A stretch of DNA of 64,000 nucleotides from Mesostigma viride (lineage: Eukaryota > Streptophyta > Mesostigmatophyceae > Mesostigmatales > Mesostigmataceae): positions 5,199,468 to 5,263,467 of the forward strand of contig RPFO01000079.1 of the NCBI GenBank assembly GCA_009746045.1. The letters run 5' to 3'. This document shows, one piece after another, positions 44,214 through 59,200 of the stretch. The notes under the pieces were generated by a model that was not told the origin of the DNA, searched no databases, and worked only from the letters and a program-made list of their open reading frames with translations. Each line of letters opens with the position of its first letter. Position 1 is the stretch's first letter. The translations under genes and the position numbers were made by a program.

Positions 44214-47200
44214 ATGCTGATGATATTTGGAATGTTCTTAATTTCCAAAGATCGCCTCGTAATCAATGCAGCGCGTCTGGCGCTTTTGATCGTACTCTGT
44301 ACTTATACGGTTATCATGATTACTGCCTTGCTGACTTGGAAGGTTTCCTTAGATGCTATGCTCGGTTCGCTCAACTTCATGTCGGCACAACTTCGTGAGG
44401 ACGTAACGCAAGGCGCGATGGCAAGACTGAAGGTATTGTCGTTGTTGACAGCGCATGCAGCTAACTGAATGCATGCACGCCCCTTTCCCAGCCCAGAAAA
44501 TATGGTTTGCCAGGAGTCTTGATTAAGTTTTCCATCCACAGTACCATCATATTCATGCTTTTATCACTATTTAGCTACTAAACGTCCAATTGCTGCTGAT
44601 GATGATTGAAGTTATATAGATTTCAAAGTCCGGGTTTACGAACACGACCGGCTGTTCAAGGTCGTTAGTTAACTAGCAATCATTACTTCATTAGACATGC
44701 TCTGCAATTCTGTATAAATCAATAATATAATTCAGGGGCCCAGTACCGTGCAACAGCTGGTTATTGGTGCTCAATGTTAACAAGGGTACCTAGCGTGGTC
44801 GAGACAAGCGAGCTGTTTCATAATAATGTGCCGACCGTGCCACTTCAATAATGTATTGCAGCTAGTTAGTAGTTACACATAATTGCGGGAAATACTTCAA
44901 TGCACATGGATGCCTCATTTGGTGATCATCACTGTGGGTAGTACGTATCTGCTGAATCAATTTCCCAATATCTACTGGCCAGCATCCCGCAGTGTAGATT
45001 GCTATTACTGAGAGTTGCATGCCTCTGTGGTATACCTCTAGAACAGTCGTGACTGTGCACATTGCCATGATGATCAGCCAGATCAGGGGATGGACGTTGC
45101 GCTTAGTGGCATAGATTGCATGTCCAATTCCCACTCATCACTATTATATATGGCCTTGTGCACCATCAATCACCTGTCACATGCATGGGCACTATAAATT
45201 CGACCAGGGCGGCGCGCACCCGGATGACATGCCTCTGCAGGCCAATTGCTTTGACGCGTACCCACTGGTGGAGTATTCAATGAGCGTCGGGCCTAGCACT
45301 CATCATCGTTCTGCATGTCTGGAGCCTTATTTCAGTCTAACTGCAAAGCATGCAGGACAGCATCATTGGACTGCATCCTATCTGCTGGCCCTGCGCTGGA
45401 AGGAAAAACACCTGACCCACAAATGTCTAAAAAGGGAAGGTGCACCTAGCCCATGCGCTACTATCAGCCCCCGGCAGCAGCTAGCAAGCTAGTTTTGCAT
45501 AACAATTTACAGTCCCTTAACCATCGGTAAGAAAAGAGGTATTGGCGTGCCTAGAAAAAACAGCCTGTGTCGTGGCTATGGGCTGCAAATAAACCAATCA
45601 AGCACAGTATTCTCCCCACTGCCCTCTACCTGAATCATTCACTTCCCACCGGCGTCCGCAACAAACTCTAGTTGAGGTGCGTATGCCCAGCTGCTGTGCA
45701 TGACCATGTACGCTGGAAAGGTATTCTGTTAATTCCTGAAACTCAACGCTATCATACGCCAATACTCACGCCTGTATCTATGATGGCTCTTTGTATCCCT
45801 TGTATCCGTTGTCCTCCCCCTCCCCCTCGTTTGTTCGCAGGAGATGATGACTGACGTGGCCTCCGCTTCTGCCACCGTGTACCGCACGTTTGATGGGCTG
45901 GGGCTGCACTTCACGCGCGAGAACGTCACGCGCGTGATCCTGCCTGTGCTGTGGGGCACCTTCTCCACCAACCTTGACGTGCCCAGCATACACATGATCT
46001 CGGCGGAGGGCCTGTTCCTGGGGTACAGACGGGACGGCCCCGAGGTCCCTCTGTTAGGTAATCGCCAGGTGGTCGCGGTCCCTGCACCAGCCAACGACAC
46101 CCTGGCCCTCGCGTACGGGTATGTCCCGGATGAAAATGGTCTTCCTCTGCTCAACGGTTCCATGGTGAAACTGTGCGCGACGGGGTCGTGCCCCCCCGTG
46201 TTGGACCCTAAGGTGTACGTCCCGCCCACGACGCCCCCCTTGACGAGCCCTGCCTGGACGCTGGGAAAGAATACCAGAAAAGGTGGCCTGACGCTGTACA
46301 TGATCATATGTGAGTTGCTCACCGACACAGGATAAACATAGCAGGGTCTATTTCTGGCATATCGTATAGTAATGATGTTCACTATAGTTATCGAGATCCG
46401 GTGCAGCACAGTCTGCCGGGGGACATCATACATAATCATGAGTTGAAGTATTAATACACTCACTGTGAAGGCGTACTAAGGTTCCGTGACTGCATGGGGT
46501 GTGCTGCCAAGTGACTGAGCCGGAGAGCCGGATATGAGGCGTGTTCGTGTGTTCAAGCTCAGTGTATTGATTGCATCATTAGCCTCTATAATGTTGCATT
46601 ATATCTTGCTACTAGTGGGTGGTGGTCCCAGGAATAAAAGCTATGACCCTGAGACCTGGCCATGCCATCGGCTAGCTATCATAATATTTCAGTAGGTCAT
46701 TGTATTTTATGACAGCGTTATCTTGGTCAAATTTTGTGTGCACACTTTGGTGCGCAGTCAAGAATGAAATTTCTCCTTCAAAATTGCAGTTGTTTTCTCT
46801 TCTTCGTTGGAAGAATAACCTTGTACGGTATGTCTGCACTGCTGTCGATCGTGTTTAGTGCTGACAATTAGATGTAGTAGGTGCTACAGGCCTATGGCCC
46901 AGAGCTGGGTGGCACCCGTTGACGCGCACTTAACTGCACCGCTGATGTAAATTAGGTTGCATTGATAACACCCACTGTAGTGAGTCCATGTTCCCGGACC
47001 TACCCACGCAGTTGACAATGGGCATGCATGTGGTTGCATCAGAGGTTTGTAGAGTCACTCACTACTTCATATCGGGGTTTTCATAAGTTTGGCAATTGCC
47101 ATAGTTGATGAGTTGCTGTATTGAGTACCTGCCAGGCACACCGGGGTTCCTAACGCTTTCATTCGATCGAGGCTGTTTCTGTGAACTCAGTCAGGCTACG

Positions 47201-50200
47201 CTGGCCAGGTGATGGCTTTGTCCTCCATATGCCACCATTATGACATTCTATGTATATTGTACCTCCCTCTGCATGTATCGTGTGCCAGCATCCGCGCTAG
47301 AGCCGACACTGTCTGCCGTCTCCAGTTTCAAAGGTCAGCAAGGGGAGCAGGTGGCCATCCTCACCATGTCAGCTCTCTCGAGGCGGCTGCAAGCGTACAT
47401 CCAAGCCACCAGCGCGGTGCAGGACTTCGGTGGCCGCATATGCATCGCTGAGGGACCGCGGCTGAACATCCTGTCGGCATCCAATGGATCACTGTTTGCG
47501 CCGCCTTTGGTCGCGGGGCAGCGGCCCACACTCTTATCAGCAGTGAATTCCACAGACGAAGTCACGCGGGAGACAGCAAGGTAAGAGACATTGATTTTCT
47601 TACTAAGCGTGTAGCCATGCAAGGGACACTGACATTACATAGTACTAGCTGGTTGTACGGTAGTTTGTAGCATTGACTATTTAAGTCTTGGAGCCAGGTT
47701 TGCCGTGAAGTTCCGAGAGGCTGCCTAGGATTTCATCAGTAAGAACCTCGAAGCAGTTTTTATTGCTTCCTCGTGTTGTTCCTGGTCTATAGACAACCCA
47801 AGTGCATCCCGTATGGCTCCGCGCCTACTAATTATAAATTCCTAGGTCCCTTCTTCTCTTTTGAAGGCCCTACCTAAATTTTCCCCCATTAGGGTATTCC
47901 GTATTCCCACCCTGCCACCCATATGTGCCTACGAACGCGTCGACTCTCTCACAAATTTCCCGCGGCTGCTTCCCCTCACGTAGATCTCGTCACGTAGTAT
48001 CCCGTCAATTGATCCCGTAAACTAATCCCCTCAATCAATCTCGTCCATCAAAAGAGTTCATTAAATCTCCGTCCTCTATCCCGTCCGCTATGCCCCGTGA
48101 AGTAAATCCCGTCGAGTCGTAGCAGGTGCTCCTTCACTTCGCTATGAAGAGAAGGCCGCCTTCGGGAACCTCGCGCCTTTGGCGAGCCAGCCTGGGCGCT
48201 CGGCGCTGTTAGCAGGGGCGAAGGGCAATTTTTGCGACGAAATTTTGTGCTGCGACCATTGAGAAGCTCGGTTAATTTGAGAAGATATAGAAGGTTTGTG
48301 CGAGCTGTACATGGATGGCCTCTGATAGCTCTCTGATGCATGAATGCTTGCATCCTCTTCCATCCCTGGTCTGCATGGACGAGCTTGGCTCATCCGAGCC
48401 TGGCCACACTGATTGCCACGACGGTTACTTGGGCCCATGGTGATAACCCTTCCATCCAGGTTCTTGAACAGAACCTACGGAGGAGAGCTGTTCGCGCGGC
48501 CAATTGAAACGGAAGCGCATCTGGGGAGCGAGGGCAGCCACTACGTGCATTCAATGCCCCTGGTGTTTGAGGGTCTGAAGCTCGTGGTTATGCTGGCTGT
48601 CCGTCGGGGAGAGTTCCGTGACGCCATCGAGGACGCCCGCCACAAGGGCCTCATCTTCACCATGGTCATCATTGTCTCCATGTTTGTTGTCGGCGGGCTG
48701 GCCATATGCATCTCCACCATCTTCGTCAGCCGGAAACTGCGCGCCCAGGAGAAGGGCTTGGGCGAGGCAGCGGAGGCCAACAAGGTGAGCACGCCTATCT
48801 GCATGAGGAGTGTATTGCTGTCTCAGGTACATATGGGTACTAAGCTGACTGGTACTGTACGTGGCATAATTGGAATTCAACAAGGCATGTACGTTGTGTC
48901 TAGTTACCTGCCTTCCATCTGCTCATCCTGGATGTGACCCCCATGCGCGAGCTGCATGGCGTTTGGGGCAGGCTTGACTCTCTAGGAGTCAAAGCCCTCA
49001 GGGATCCCTCGGCCAACTCTTGGGTAGTTGTGCAATTCCCTTTTTGAGTTGCCTTTAAGTGCGTGGTTCTGGAAGCTCCCAATGCGCCTGGCAGTGTGGC
49101 AGAGCCTGGCTATACGATTTTGCATGGATCTGTGCAACTCATCGGCTCTATCCACAGGATGCCATGCAGAATGTGTGCCGTCTGCACTCCTAGTTGGAGG
49201 CTAGCTCACAGTACATGCCTGTTTACCCTCATGGTTACTATGTCTAGATCTCAATGCTCCGACGGAATAATTACGTACGACTGCTGCTCTGATGCGGACA
49301 TGGGACCAGCTACATGTTAAGAATCTCCGGTCCCTCGTTGCCCTAGGTTGAGGCTTGGTTGTGGAGTCACACTTACGTTGCAGCACCGTGCCTATCCATC
49401 CTGACTGTTCGGACACAAAAGTATCAGCGTTTTGGTGAGAAGCGTTTTTGGTAAGCATGTTGTCTTGACCAGGCCGTGCTGGCACGTAGAAATGACAACA
49501 ATATTCTTAGTCCGACAGCTGTCTGTTGCACAGGACGCTGATGCCTCTTGCATGGTTGACCCGCCCACAAGACGTGCGGTTGTTGGAATGTTTCCTCAAG
49601 CCTGCGCTGCACCCATCTGCAAAACATCTCTTGGATCGAGTGCTCCACAGGCATTGAGGGAGCAGCTGCAGTCGTTAACCGAGCGGCATTCGCACGACTG
49701 GCCCACCGTGGACATGGGCACGCCCCTGGAGAAGCTGACAACGATCATCAAGAGCCTGAAGCCGGGATGTGCGCTTTCGCCCGAGCAAGTGCACCAGATG
49801 CAGGTATTAATCACGGCAGATGACCTGCACAAGCCGCAGTTCCTGGCTGACATCCGGTCTGCTGACGCCGACGCCAAGGGGAACTTGGCCGACAGCGAGA
49901 CCGGCAAGTGGATCTCGCTCATTGCGACAGGGCGGCGTGCACACGGCCATATGAGCGTGATGTCGTCTTCACAAGCCACTCCGTCCTCAGAAGGCAGTCC
50001 TGGTGGCAGGCGTTGGGCAGCAGGATGGCAGGATGCAGTGTCCCACAAGGTGGGCCATGCTGTCGCGACCCATCCCATTCCTGAAGATAAATCCGTGCAC
50101 GACTCATCGCTGCGTACCTCCAGTCACATTGGGCAAGTGGCAGTGTCCCTCGAGAGTGGCCACGTGGCAGTGTCCATAGAGACTGGCCACGTGGAGGTTC

Positions 50201-53200
50201 GAATAGTCGAAAATGGGGACTTCCTGGATCCAACGAAGTATCAGCAGGGGTTGTCGAGCAGTTCCACGGGCGGCAAGAAGACCATGGAGGGGACCAGGTG
50301 CTTTTCCATCCGCAGCTACAGCCGGGCCGGGAATTGCACGGTGTGCGAGCTGGAGACGCTAAAGCTGACCGTGCAGTGTGCGATGCCCCGCAGGGATGAG
50401 GCCCGGGGGGGACGCTGGCGAAGGAGAACGAGCCTGGGCATCCCTAACAATGACATCAGCAAGACCCTGGCGGTCAGCCCCAGAACACGAAGCTTGACGT
50501 CTGGGACCCTGCCGCCCAGTTCGCCCACCATGCCCGTCTGCCCCGCGTCCTTCATGAAACAGCAACGCCAGCAGGTTGGGGAGCTCAGCCAGCTGGGATG
50601 TTGGGACTTTAATGTGCTGGCGCTGGATGCGGCTGCGGGAGAGATGACCATCCCCCTGGTGGGCTACTCACTCTTCTTACGGGCGGGCTTCATTGTGGAG
50701 TTTGACATCAACGAACAAAAGCTGGTTAACTTTCTTTCGGAGATTTCACGGTACGCTGTTGTCGTGCACTGTCATCAGGCACTGTCACGTACGCTGCACA
50801 TAGCATAGCGCTAGCCTTGCTGATACAGGTTTGTTGTACAGCAGCGAACTTTCTTTCGGAGGTTACACAGTGCAGTACGCTGCATACAGTAGCATATATC
50901 TTCAATGCTGATACTGGAGGACGGCACATGCTTGCTTGTGCACGTGGGCGCACGTTTGTTGTGTAGCAGGCTGTTAGCATGTCCCCCCCTTTCCAGCCCA
51001 TCTTGCATTCACCATGCAGGCCCCGTGCACCCGTTTGTTGTGTTGAAGGCACATTGCGAAAACCGGTGCCTCTCGGCACATAATACTTAATAAGCGACAT
51101 GGGGCACGTGCTGTAGGTGCAGTCTCCGTGGTAGGACACATGATGCCATGCTTCAAATATCCAGATTGATTTCTTGTTTATTGGCTGATGGCTTTGACAC
51201 TTTAGGGGGCAGGGTATGCAAGCTTCTTTCTGAGCATCATCCTGGGTGTGCATAGACGTGCATGGTCCTCCTATCTTTTTCGCCCAGGCTTGGTGAGGGG
51301 GACAAATCAGACGTGTGCCTATTGGTCAGGGAGTGATTTAAGAAGGCACTGCCTTGCATTTTTCTAACCTTCTGTTGGTGAACGGCGCTGCTCATGTGAT
51401 TAGGCTGGAAAGTTCCTCATTGTATGTTATGCTGACGACGTCTACACAAGAGGTCGCCACGGTGTCTTTTTTTTGGGCCCCACAAAAAAATCGTCCGATT
51501 TGCACACAGGGGGATGACAAACAACGCATACCACAACGCGGCCCACATCGCTGACGTCAGCGCGAGCGTCTTCCACCTCCTCACCCACAGCGGTGTGGGT
51601 GACCACCTGCGCAGCATTGACAAGCTCGCCATCGTGTGTGCGGCGCTCATCCATGACTACAAGCACCCAGGTATGTGCCGCTGCCCACGCAGGTTTGGTT
51701 TTGCGCGATAGAAGGCAAGGGGCCAGGAACGCTTCTTGAGGTCAGGTAGAACCTCTAGCTCTGGAGGCCTGTAACGCTCAAAACGAAAGAATCAACGGGT
51801 GGGCTGAACTTGCAAGCTATCGTCTGGCAATACCCAGTCGGATCATTAGCCAGTCATCGGTTGTTGACACGTTACCCACGGATACGTGCTGTGGGCGCTG
51901 TTTATGGCTGTCTCTATTCGAAATCCCGCTGGGCTCTGACCACCGAAGAAACAAACATGTTTTGCGGCATTTGCTGTTGTCAGACCAAAATCCATGCAAG
52001 TAAGGGCCTCCTACACAAGTGAGTTCATCCGCCACAAGTCCAGCCCCGAGAAGCCCCAAGAGTGTACGGGCGGGGCGGGGACCTTGATGTCAACAACAAA
52101 CTGTGGAAGCCCCCCCCGGGCTTCCCCGGGAGAGAGCACTCAAGCTAGTTGTGAAGATGGGAGCAATTGGAATGGGATAGCTTAGGCATTATAGCTTATC
52201 TTGGCATACAGCATACTAGCTCCGCATAGTCACTAAGCTCTAGCTGTTTAGATCGATCGGCATGTATGTGATGGCATTCGATAAGCCATGGCTCATTGTG
52301 GCCATTTACTTGCGCCTTAGCCAACACCTTTAGCCCATCTCACCTTATAAGCTATGCTTCAGCCTACCTATGGAGCTGCATGGTTGTATTGCACCCACAG
52401 TGTTCCGCCCCAGCACCCTGCTGTGGAGAGAGCACTCTGTGGCCTGCCCACATGTGGACTGTGGTAGTGAGAGAAGCTAGGGCACCCTCCCTCCTCATTG
52501 TGATAAGGGTTGAAGGTTCCTTTACTCTGTATTGACACCGACGTGACGCAGTCACGTGCTAGTTGATTAATTAAGAACACTTAGCTCCCAAGGAGACCAG
52601 CATTTTATTGATACTAGTGTATCCCTACCACAAATGAAGCAGCCACAGTGGCTTTAAGGTTTCTCAGTCCGCAAGCAAGCAAGAAGCCTCCAGGGTGGGA
52701 GAGAGGGAACGGAAACAATTGTGGATCATTGCCAGCCTAGCTTGCTTAAGGCATGGCCCGCCGGCACACAAGACATCATTCTAAATTAATTAACACAGGC
52801 ATGCGTCACATGCCGGCCTGAACAGTGCTGAAAACGCCACCACAAATAACGTGGCCACGCACCCCCACTCCCCCAGGCTAGTGCGTTAACCGTACAGGTA
52901 GTCGTACAAGGTTCTTAAAACTGATGAGCATAAATCTTGCCCATCGACCCCTTGGGCCGGTCCGAGTCCACTATACAATAATTAATCACGACTCACTAAC
53001 CAATCAGCCAAAGATTCGTCAAGCTACCAGCCGACCCTACTGGTCCCTAACTTCACAGCCGGTGCAAACAATTTCGAATATTTGCTTGCAAGTCGTATAA
53101 ACCTACTATTAATTTCTTCCGACCGTTAATTAATACCCACCGACCCTTATAAACGACCGGGTCATTCAAGGAAAATTTAGGCGAGCATGAAACCCTTTGT

Positions 53201-56200
53201 ACAGAACGAATCAGTCTGCCCATGTCGCAGACAGCCTTCCACATGCAGGCCAAGGCATAGCGGCCCTATCTTTCCCGCACGCGTCAATTAAACTATATTA
53301 AGAGAAAACCGATTAATTAATTCGTGTGAATGTGGCGGGCATTCCAGGCAATGAGCGAAGGCTATGATCGCTGCCTGGCCCTGAATTTGTTGCGCAACAG
53401 TCTGGGAAGAAAGGTGCTCACTCAACATCATGTGCACCTTGGCTCTCCCTGTGAAGGCATGGAGGGAGGGAGGGAGGGAGAGGGAGGGAGGGAGGGAGGG
53501 AGGGAGGGAGGGAGGGAGGGAGGGAGGGAGGGAGGGAGGGAGGGAGGGAGGGAGGGAGGGAGGGAGGGAGGGAGGGAGGGAGGGAGGAGGGAGGAGGGAG
53601 GGAGGGAGGGAGGGAGGGAGGGAGGGAGGGAGGGAGGGAGGGAGGGAGGGAGGGAGGGAGGGAGGGGAGGGAGGGAAGGGAGGGAAGAAGGAAGGAAAGA
53701 ATCCAGATCGAGCTTGGTTATTGATGTTAGTGCTTGATAGGCCAAACCCACGGACCTGTTTGGGTTTGTTTTTGTTGTCATCCGTCCTTGGCTGACTTGA
53801 CCGCCCTCAAAACTTGATCGGCCTCACAACCCGCGGTTGAGGCATCCCGCAGGGGTGAACAACGACTTCTTGATTCGCACGAGAGAGGAGCTGGCGACCA
53901 TGTACAACGACCACTCGCCGCTGGAGAACTACCACCTGGCCGAGGCGTTCTATCTCCTGTACAACAAGGACGAGTGCAACTTCCTGGAGGTGAGGGCTCA
54001 AGCGCGGCCTAAGTGTATTTAAAGTGGTGTACGTTACTAGGGGTCGTGCTGCAGGTTATAGGTGGATGAGGTGGGTACCTTCATTGCACGTTGGACCTTG
54101 CCTGTGTTCCCTGCAGGGATTGACGGTTTGCCGACGCCTTTTATCAACAGCCACCAAGACTGCTGATGACGCAGTCACGTGCATATTTAAGGCTGCTAAC
54201 ACACAGTGTTGGGGCTGGGGCTACTCCTTGTGTTGTTTCTAGCGCTCCCTTCCAGTTGACTTTGTCCGAAGCTAGAGCTAGCTGTGCCTGCGCTAATGCC
54301 CAACTGCTATTATTCATCTTTCTGCCTGTGCTGGTGCCTGCCTAATTTCTCTATCTGCCTAATTGCACCCAAGCTGATAGGTCACCGGATGCGGTGTAAA
54401 TACGCACTGCTTATCTCCATGACTGGGTCAGAATTTTGGCATCTACTGGATGCTGGTAGTGACATTGCTTGGTAGGAAGGACGTGGTAATCAAGGAGCTG
54501 ATGCGTTGTAGAATTGACTAAGCGGCCGATGTTATTGAGTAGACCAAGCCGCTGTTGGTGAGTCGATCCAGCTGGTATCGTCATGTAGTCCAGTCCAATG
54601 CATGTAGTCAGTCCACTCCTGTGGCGGAGCGGAACGTAACTGGCTTCTACAGGGCTTTACTTTTCGGCTCTGCAGGTGCTGAGTGAGGAGGATTTCATGG
54701 AGCTGCGGCGTGTCGTCATCAACGTGGTGTTGGCGTCCGACCTCAAGCGCCACTTTGGGGTGCTGGACGCTCTCAAGGCCAGGGTGGCCCAGGAGGCACC
54801 CTGGGACGTGGAGAGGGACTCGGACCGCATCATGCTGCTGCAGATGTTGCTCAAGGTGGCCGACATCGGGTACGTGCGGTGGAAGCAGCAACGGTTTGTT
54901 GCTCTTGTTGTTCGCCTTCACGATCTTGATGGTGCTCAAGGAGCCCGACATCGGGTGCATTTCATAAGTAATCGACCCACGTTCATCATCGAGTATCGAA
55001 AATAGCCAACGCCCTTGTAACCAGCCCAGCGCGCCAGGTGGCAGTCATGGCCGGGGTCCGTGTAATTCAAGTGTCTAGTTGTTTTTGTTCTCATCAAGCC
55101 CCTGTCTTCAAAGGTGCACTCCAAGGGGCGGGCATCGGGTGGGTATTAAGTATCATAGCCCAGGCATCGCCCGACATTTGTGCTATGCGTATCTGTTCTC
55201 AATCGTGGCTGTCACGGGGGTGGGGGAGGGAGGAACGGAAGGAAGGAAAGCAGAGGCTAAGATTGGGGCAGGTGGTGGCAGTATCCAAGGGCATGCCTGT
55301 GATACCACCAGGGGATGCACTATGTAGTGCGCGCAGCTACTGATCCGGACAGCTCTTGTTCTTAATGTGGAGCCCTGGCAACGTTGCAGGATGTTTCACG
55401 TTGGGGCTTTGGGGAGGGTCAGGCCCTCTGGCAGACAATTGCTCAAAGTGGGCTTGGTAAGGGCAAGCACCCGACCTGCAATGAGCATGGCTTGAACATG
55501 TGGCTGTGAGAAGCTGAATAATCCTGAACGATACCTGAACTGCGCCGTATCATCTCGCCTCTCCCTGCCAAACCCGCCCCCACAGGCCCCCCATACCTCA
55601 CCTTCCCTCTGTATAAGAGTAAACTTGCCCGTTTCTCGGAAGGGCCGTGCTCTGTTCTGCAACCTTGCCCTCCTCACGACCATTCTGCATTTCTTGCTTT
55701 CCTCGGACTTGTGCGGATGTGGCAGCCATTCGGCCAAGCCGCTGGCCCTGCACAAGGAATGGTCCCATCGCGTCATTGAGGAGTTCTACCGGCAGGGAGG
55801 TGAGCGCATGAGAGCTGAAATGAAGGTCAGGCGGTAGATAGCGGATTGCCACAGCTCCCACCCTGACCATTGTCAACGCAATCATCGCCAGTACTGCCAC
55901 TGTTAGCACCGGCATCACCATCCTTGCACATTCCCCGTTGCTTCCCCCTCTGCCACTGCCATCGCCCCTGCTCCTCTGACAGGCCCCTGCCCCTGCAACC
56001 ACTAATTGAGTCATCGGGAACAATTACCCATTTACACAACTTCCAGATTTGACATCAACATCATGATTGCATCAACAACATCGTTTTCAACCTGCAACAC
56101 ATGCCAACAATGTAATAACGCGGCGGCCGCTGCTGCTGCTGCTGCGGCGGCGGCGGCGGTGGCAGCAGCAGCGGCACAATGATATCTGCAAATATATGTC

Positions 56201-59200
56201 AATGAAAATATATGTCGATGACCCGGATCATCAGCCGCGACGTTGTCGTAGTGACAAATTGGCTGGCTCATGCACTTGCCTCATAGCATGACATGCGGGC
56301 ACTGTTCTTCGTGGAAGGCAGCACTGAAGCAATGCATGTTAAGTGCATGGCTGCGCCACCCCCCGCCCTCGCCTTGACCCCATATGAGGGCACCAGTGAT
56401 AATTGTGCTCTGTTTACTTGTTAATTAACTTTACTTGTTTATTAAGTTTTCTCAACTATCCCAGGCAAGCGGTCGTGTACAACCGTCAAGGAGGTGACCT
56501 CGTAGGCCATGGCACCCACCATTACAGGTTTGCTTTAGTAGATGCTACGGGCGAACGTCTTCGCTATGACTCCCTGGGCGAAAGGCTCCGGCTAGCGACA
56601 GTCTGATACTAAGCTCCTCCAGGCATGCCCCTCCCGCCCTCCCGCTTAACACAAGTGTAAGGGTCAGGTTTTACCTGCATGCCGATGTCTTGGTCAGGGC
56701 CAGCACTTCCAATGCCTGCATGCTGGTCAGGGCCATGGCACTTCCAAAACCTACTTTTTGCTCATATTCAACATTTGCGGTGGATGGAACCCCCACGGCC
56801 CGCATGAGCTCGTCCTGTGCAGATGAGGAGCGTGCTCTCAGCCTCAAGGTGTCTCCCTTTATGGATCGTCACAACAATAACATCCCCCGCTCGCAGGTGT
56901 GTGGCCCCGGAACCCATGCATGTCGGCGTCTGCATGGTTGCATGTTTGCTCCTGCCTCGAGCGCCATCTGTTCTCTTCGCTACCTGGCTCACCATCATCT
57001 ACTTGTCCCAAGACAAAGTGCTTCTTTCGCAATACCAGGCGTCTTTTTACTAATTAACGCAACGTGCCTCTTTCCCAATACAAGGTGTCTATTTACTAAT
57101 TAACTCGATGTGCAACTTTCCCAATACAAGGTGTCTTTTTACTAATTAACTCGACGTGCCTCTTTCCCGATACGGAGGTGTAGCCTCTACTCCCCATGAC
57201 TCCTTTGTTACTCGCCTTGCATATTGCTCTATGATGCATCTAATGAGCATGTTTAGATGATCCACATATGGTCGTGCCGCAGACAGTCGTGCGGTGGAGC
57301 ACAGGCACAGTCGCATGCCCATCCATACATGGACACATTCCACAGCATCCAAGAGGACCAAACGCTGGCTGGGGTATAACTCGGCTAACTTTTGCTATGG
57401 CTGCTACTAACCCAGCCTGGCCTTTGGATATCAATTACCCCCTTCAAGGTTGTGGCATTGGACCCAGCCGCTTTTGCTATCAATTACCCCCAGTCAACAC
57501 GCTCCATCAGGGTCACTTAATTCTAGATCTTCGTGTTAGAGGTTGCATCCCCCTTTATCTCTATAGGTTCACTGCCTGAGCCATTTATTGCTCATCCCTG
57601 CCATACGTAGGCCATCTCGCGCAGGGATGCTGGAGCAAACGGTACGGGTGGAAGAATCATGGGCGGCACAATTCAGTACTGTGTGGCACAGCAATGGGCG
57701 GCCCAATAGTGTACTGTGTGGCACGATACAATAATCGGGCGGCACGATACAGGAATGGGTGGTACAGTACAGCCATGGATTGACATCTCTCTGGGTTTCA
57801 TGTACCCGCTGATACGTGCCTGGCGGATACGTGCCGCATTCGACCACCATGTGCAAGCACAGTTTTTTGTACGTGCCACCTTCACCTATAAAAGCCTGTA
57901 CAGTACATCGTCCTGAACGAGTCGACAAACACGGATAAGGTACAGGCAGGCCCGAGCTTCCTTGGTCCCGATTCTTCCAGGTTTTAGCCCTGAGCTGGTT
58001 GTTTCTTAACACATGCAATAGTCTTCCTAATATTAAATGAATGAACTGTGTCTGCTGCTAGCATAGGGTGCTTCCCAGCTGACAATTGCCCTCCTGTGCT
58101 TGGCTTCCTGCGTCCATCATCATCATCATCTTCTTCTTCTTCTTCTTCTTCTTCTTCTTCTTCTTCTTCTTCTTCTTCTTCTTCTTCTTCTTCTTCTTCT
58201 TCTTCTTCTTCTTCTTCTTCTTCTTCTTCTTCTTCTTCTTCTTCTTCTTCTTCTTCTTCTTCTTCTTCTTCTTCTTCTTCTTCTTCTTCTTCTTCTTCTT
58301 CTTCTTCTTCTTCTTCTCAATCGAAATCGGAATCCGAATCCGAATCCGTAAACCTTCCCGGCCCCGGCTCCACTCCTCGATCACCGCGATGGTTTCCCTT
58401 CCGGGGCGGGGCGGGGGGACTGGGGAAACGCCGGCACCATCTTGACACCGTGTCTCCATGGATGGGGTATCATGCGACATGCAGCTGGGTACGTGGACGC
58501 ATGGATATACCTGCCACCTGGCACTGACGATGCACGCATAGAAGGGCCTTCCTAACAAGTAGCATGATTTTCTATCAAACTGGATGGAAGCAGAATGGGT
58601 GCGCCTATGTCATCAATTTACCACCTGTAGTAACGGACTAGGGGTCGAATGTTGGGGAATTTCAAGTTCTCCAGATAAGGGGGTCCGGGGGGTGGTAGGG
58701 AAGGCTGGTGATTGGAAGTCTGGCCTTGCGTTGCTGCCAGCCTGCCACCTCACATTATGCTCTCTTGGCTAGCACGTGGAAAAGCCTAGAGAAGCCAGTA
58801 TGGGTCTCGCTACGTGATGTGTGACAGCATCGCGTGCTTTTCCTATGCCCTGTTATGCACCAGTCCCATCCATGACTCATGTTCGAGTCGTCCCTATTTC
58901 AGGTAGACTGTACTTGCAATTGATTTGCGTGCACCGCGCCACATGGCTGCTTGTATCCTAGTTGCTTCTTGGCCTGCGTACCGTGTTGGTCCATGCTTCA
59001 CATGGGGTGCATATATGCTCGCATGTTAACCGTACTGTGGCCCCCCTCATAAATACCCCATATATGAGGCCAGCTTAAGCACGAGACGTAGACTCAGCAC
59101 GGTGCATGGGCAGCTGCATCGTTATAGCTAGCGCATAGCAACCTTGACTTCCAAGTGTTTGCAATAATGGCCCATGCTGTCACGACGATAAATGAGCACG

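Noticed and set aside
45181-45492. 103-codon plus-strand frame inside PDE intron 1
   Set aside because: Exons 1 and 2 join in phase without it, and the minus copy has no equivalent.
53330-53795. Gly-Arg-Glu and Pro-Ser-Leu repeat proteins
   Set aside because: Products of the GGGA array in PDE intron 6.
58058-58558. Poly-Ser, poly-Phe, poly-Leu and poly-Lys frames
   Set aside because: Products of the CTT array in PDE intron 10.
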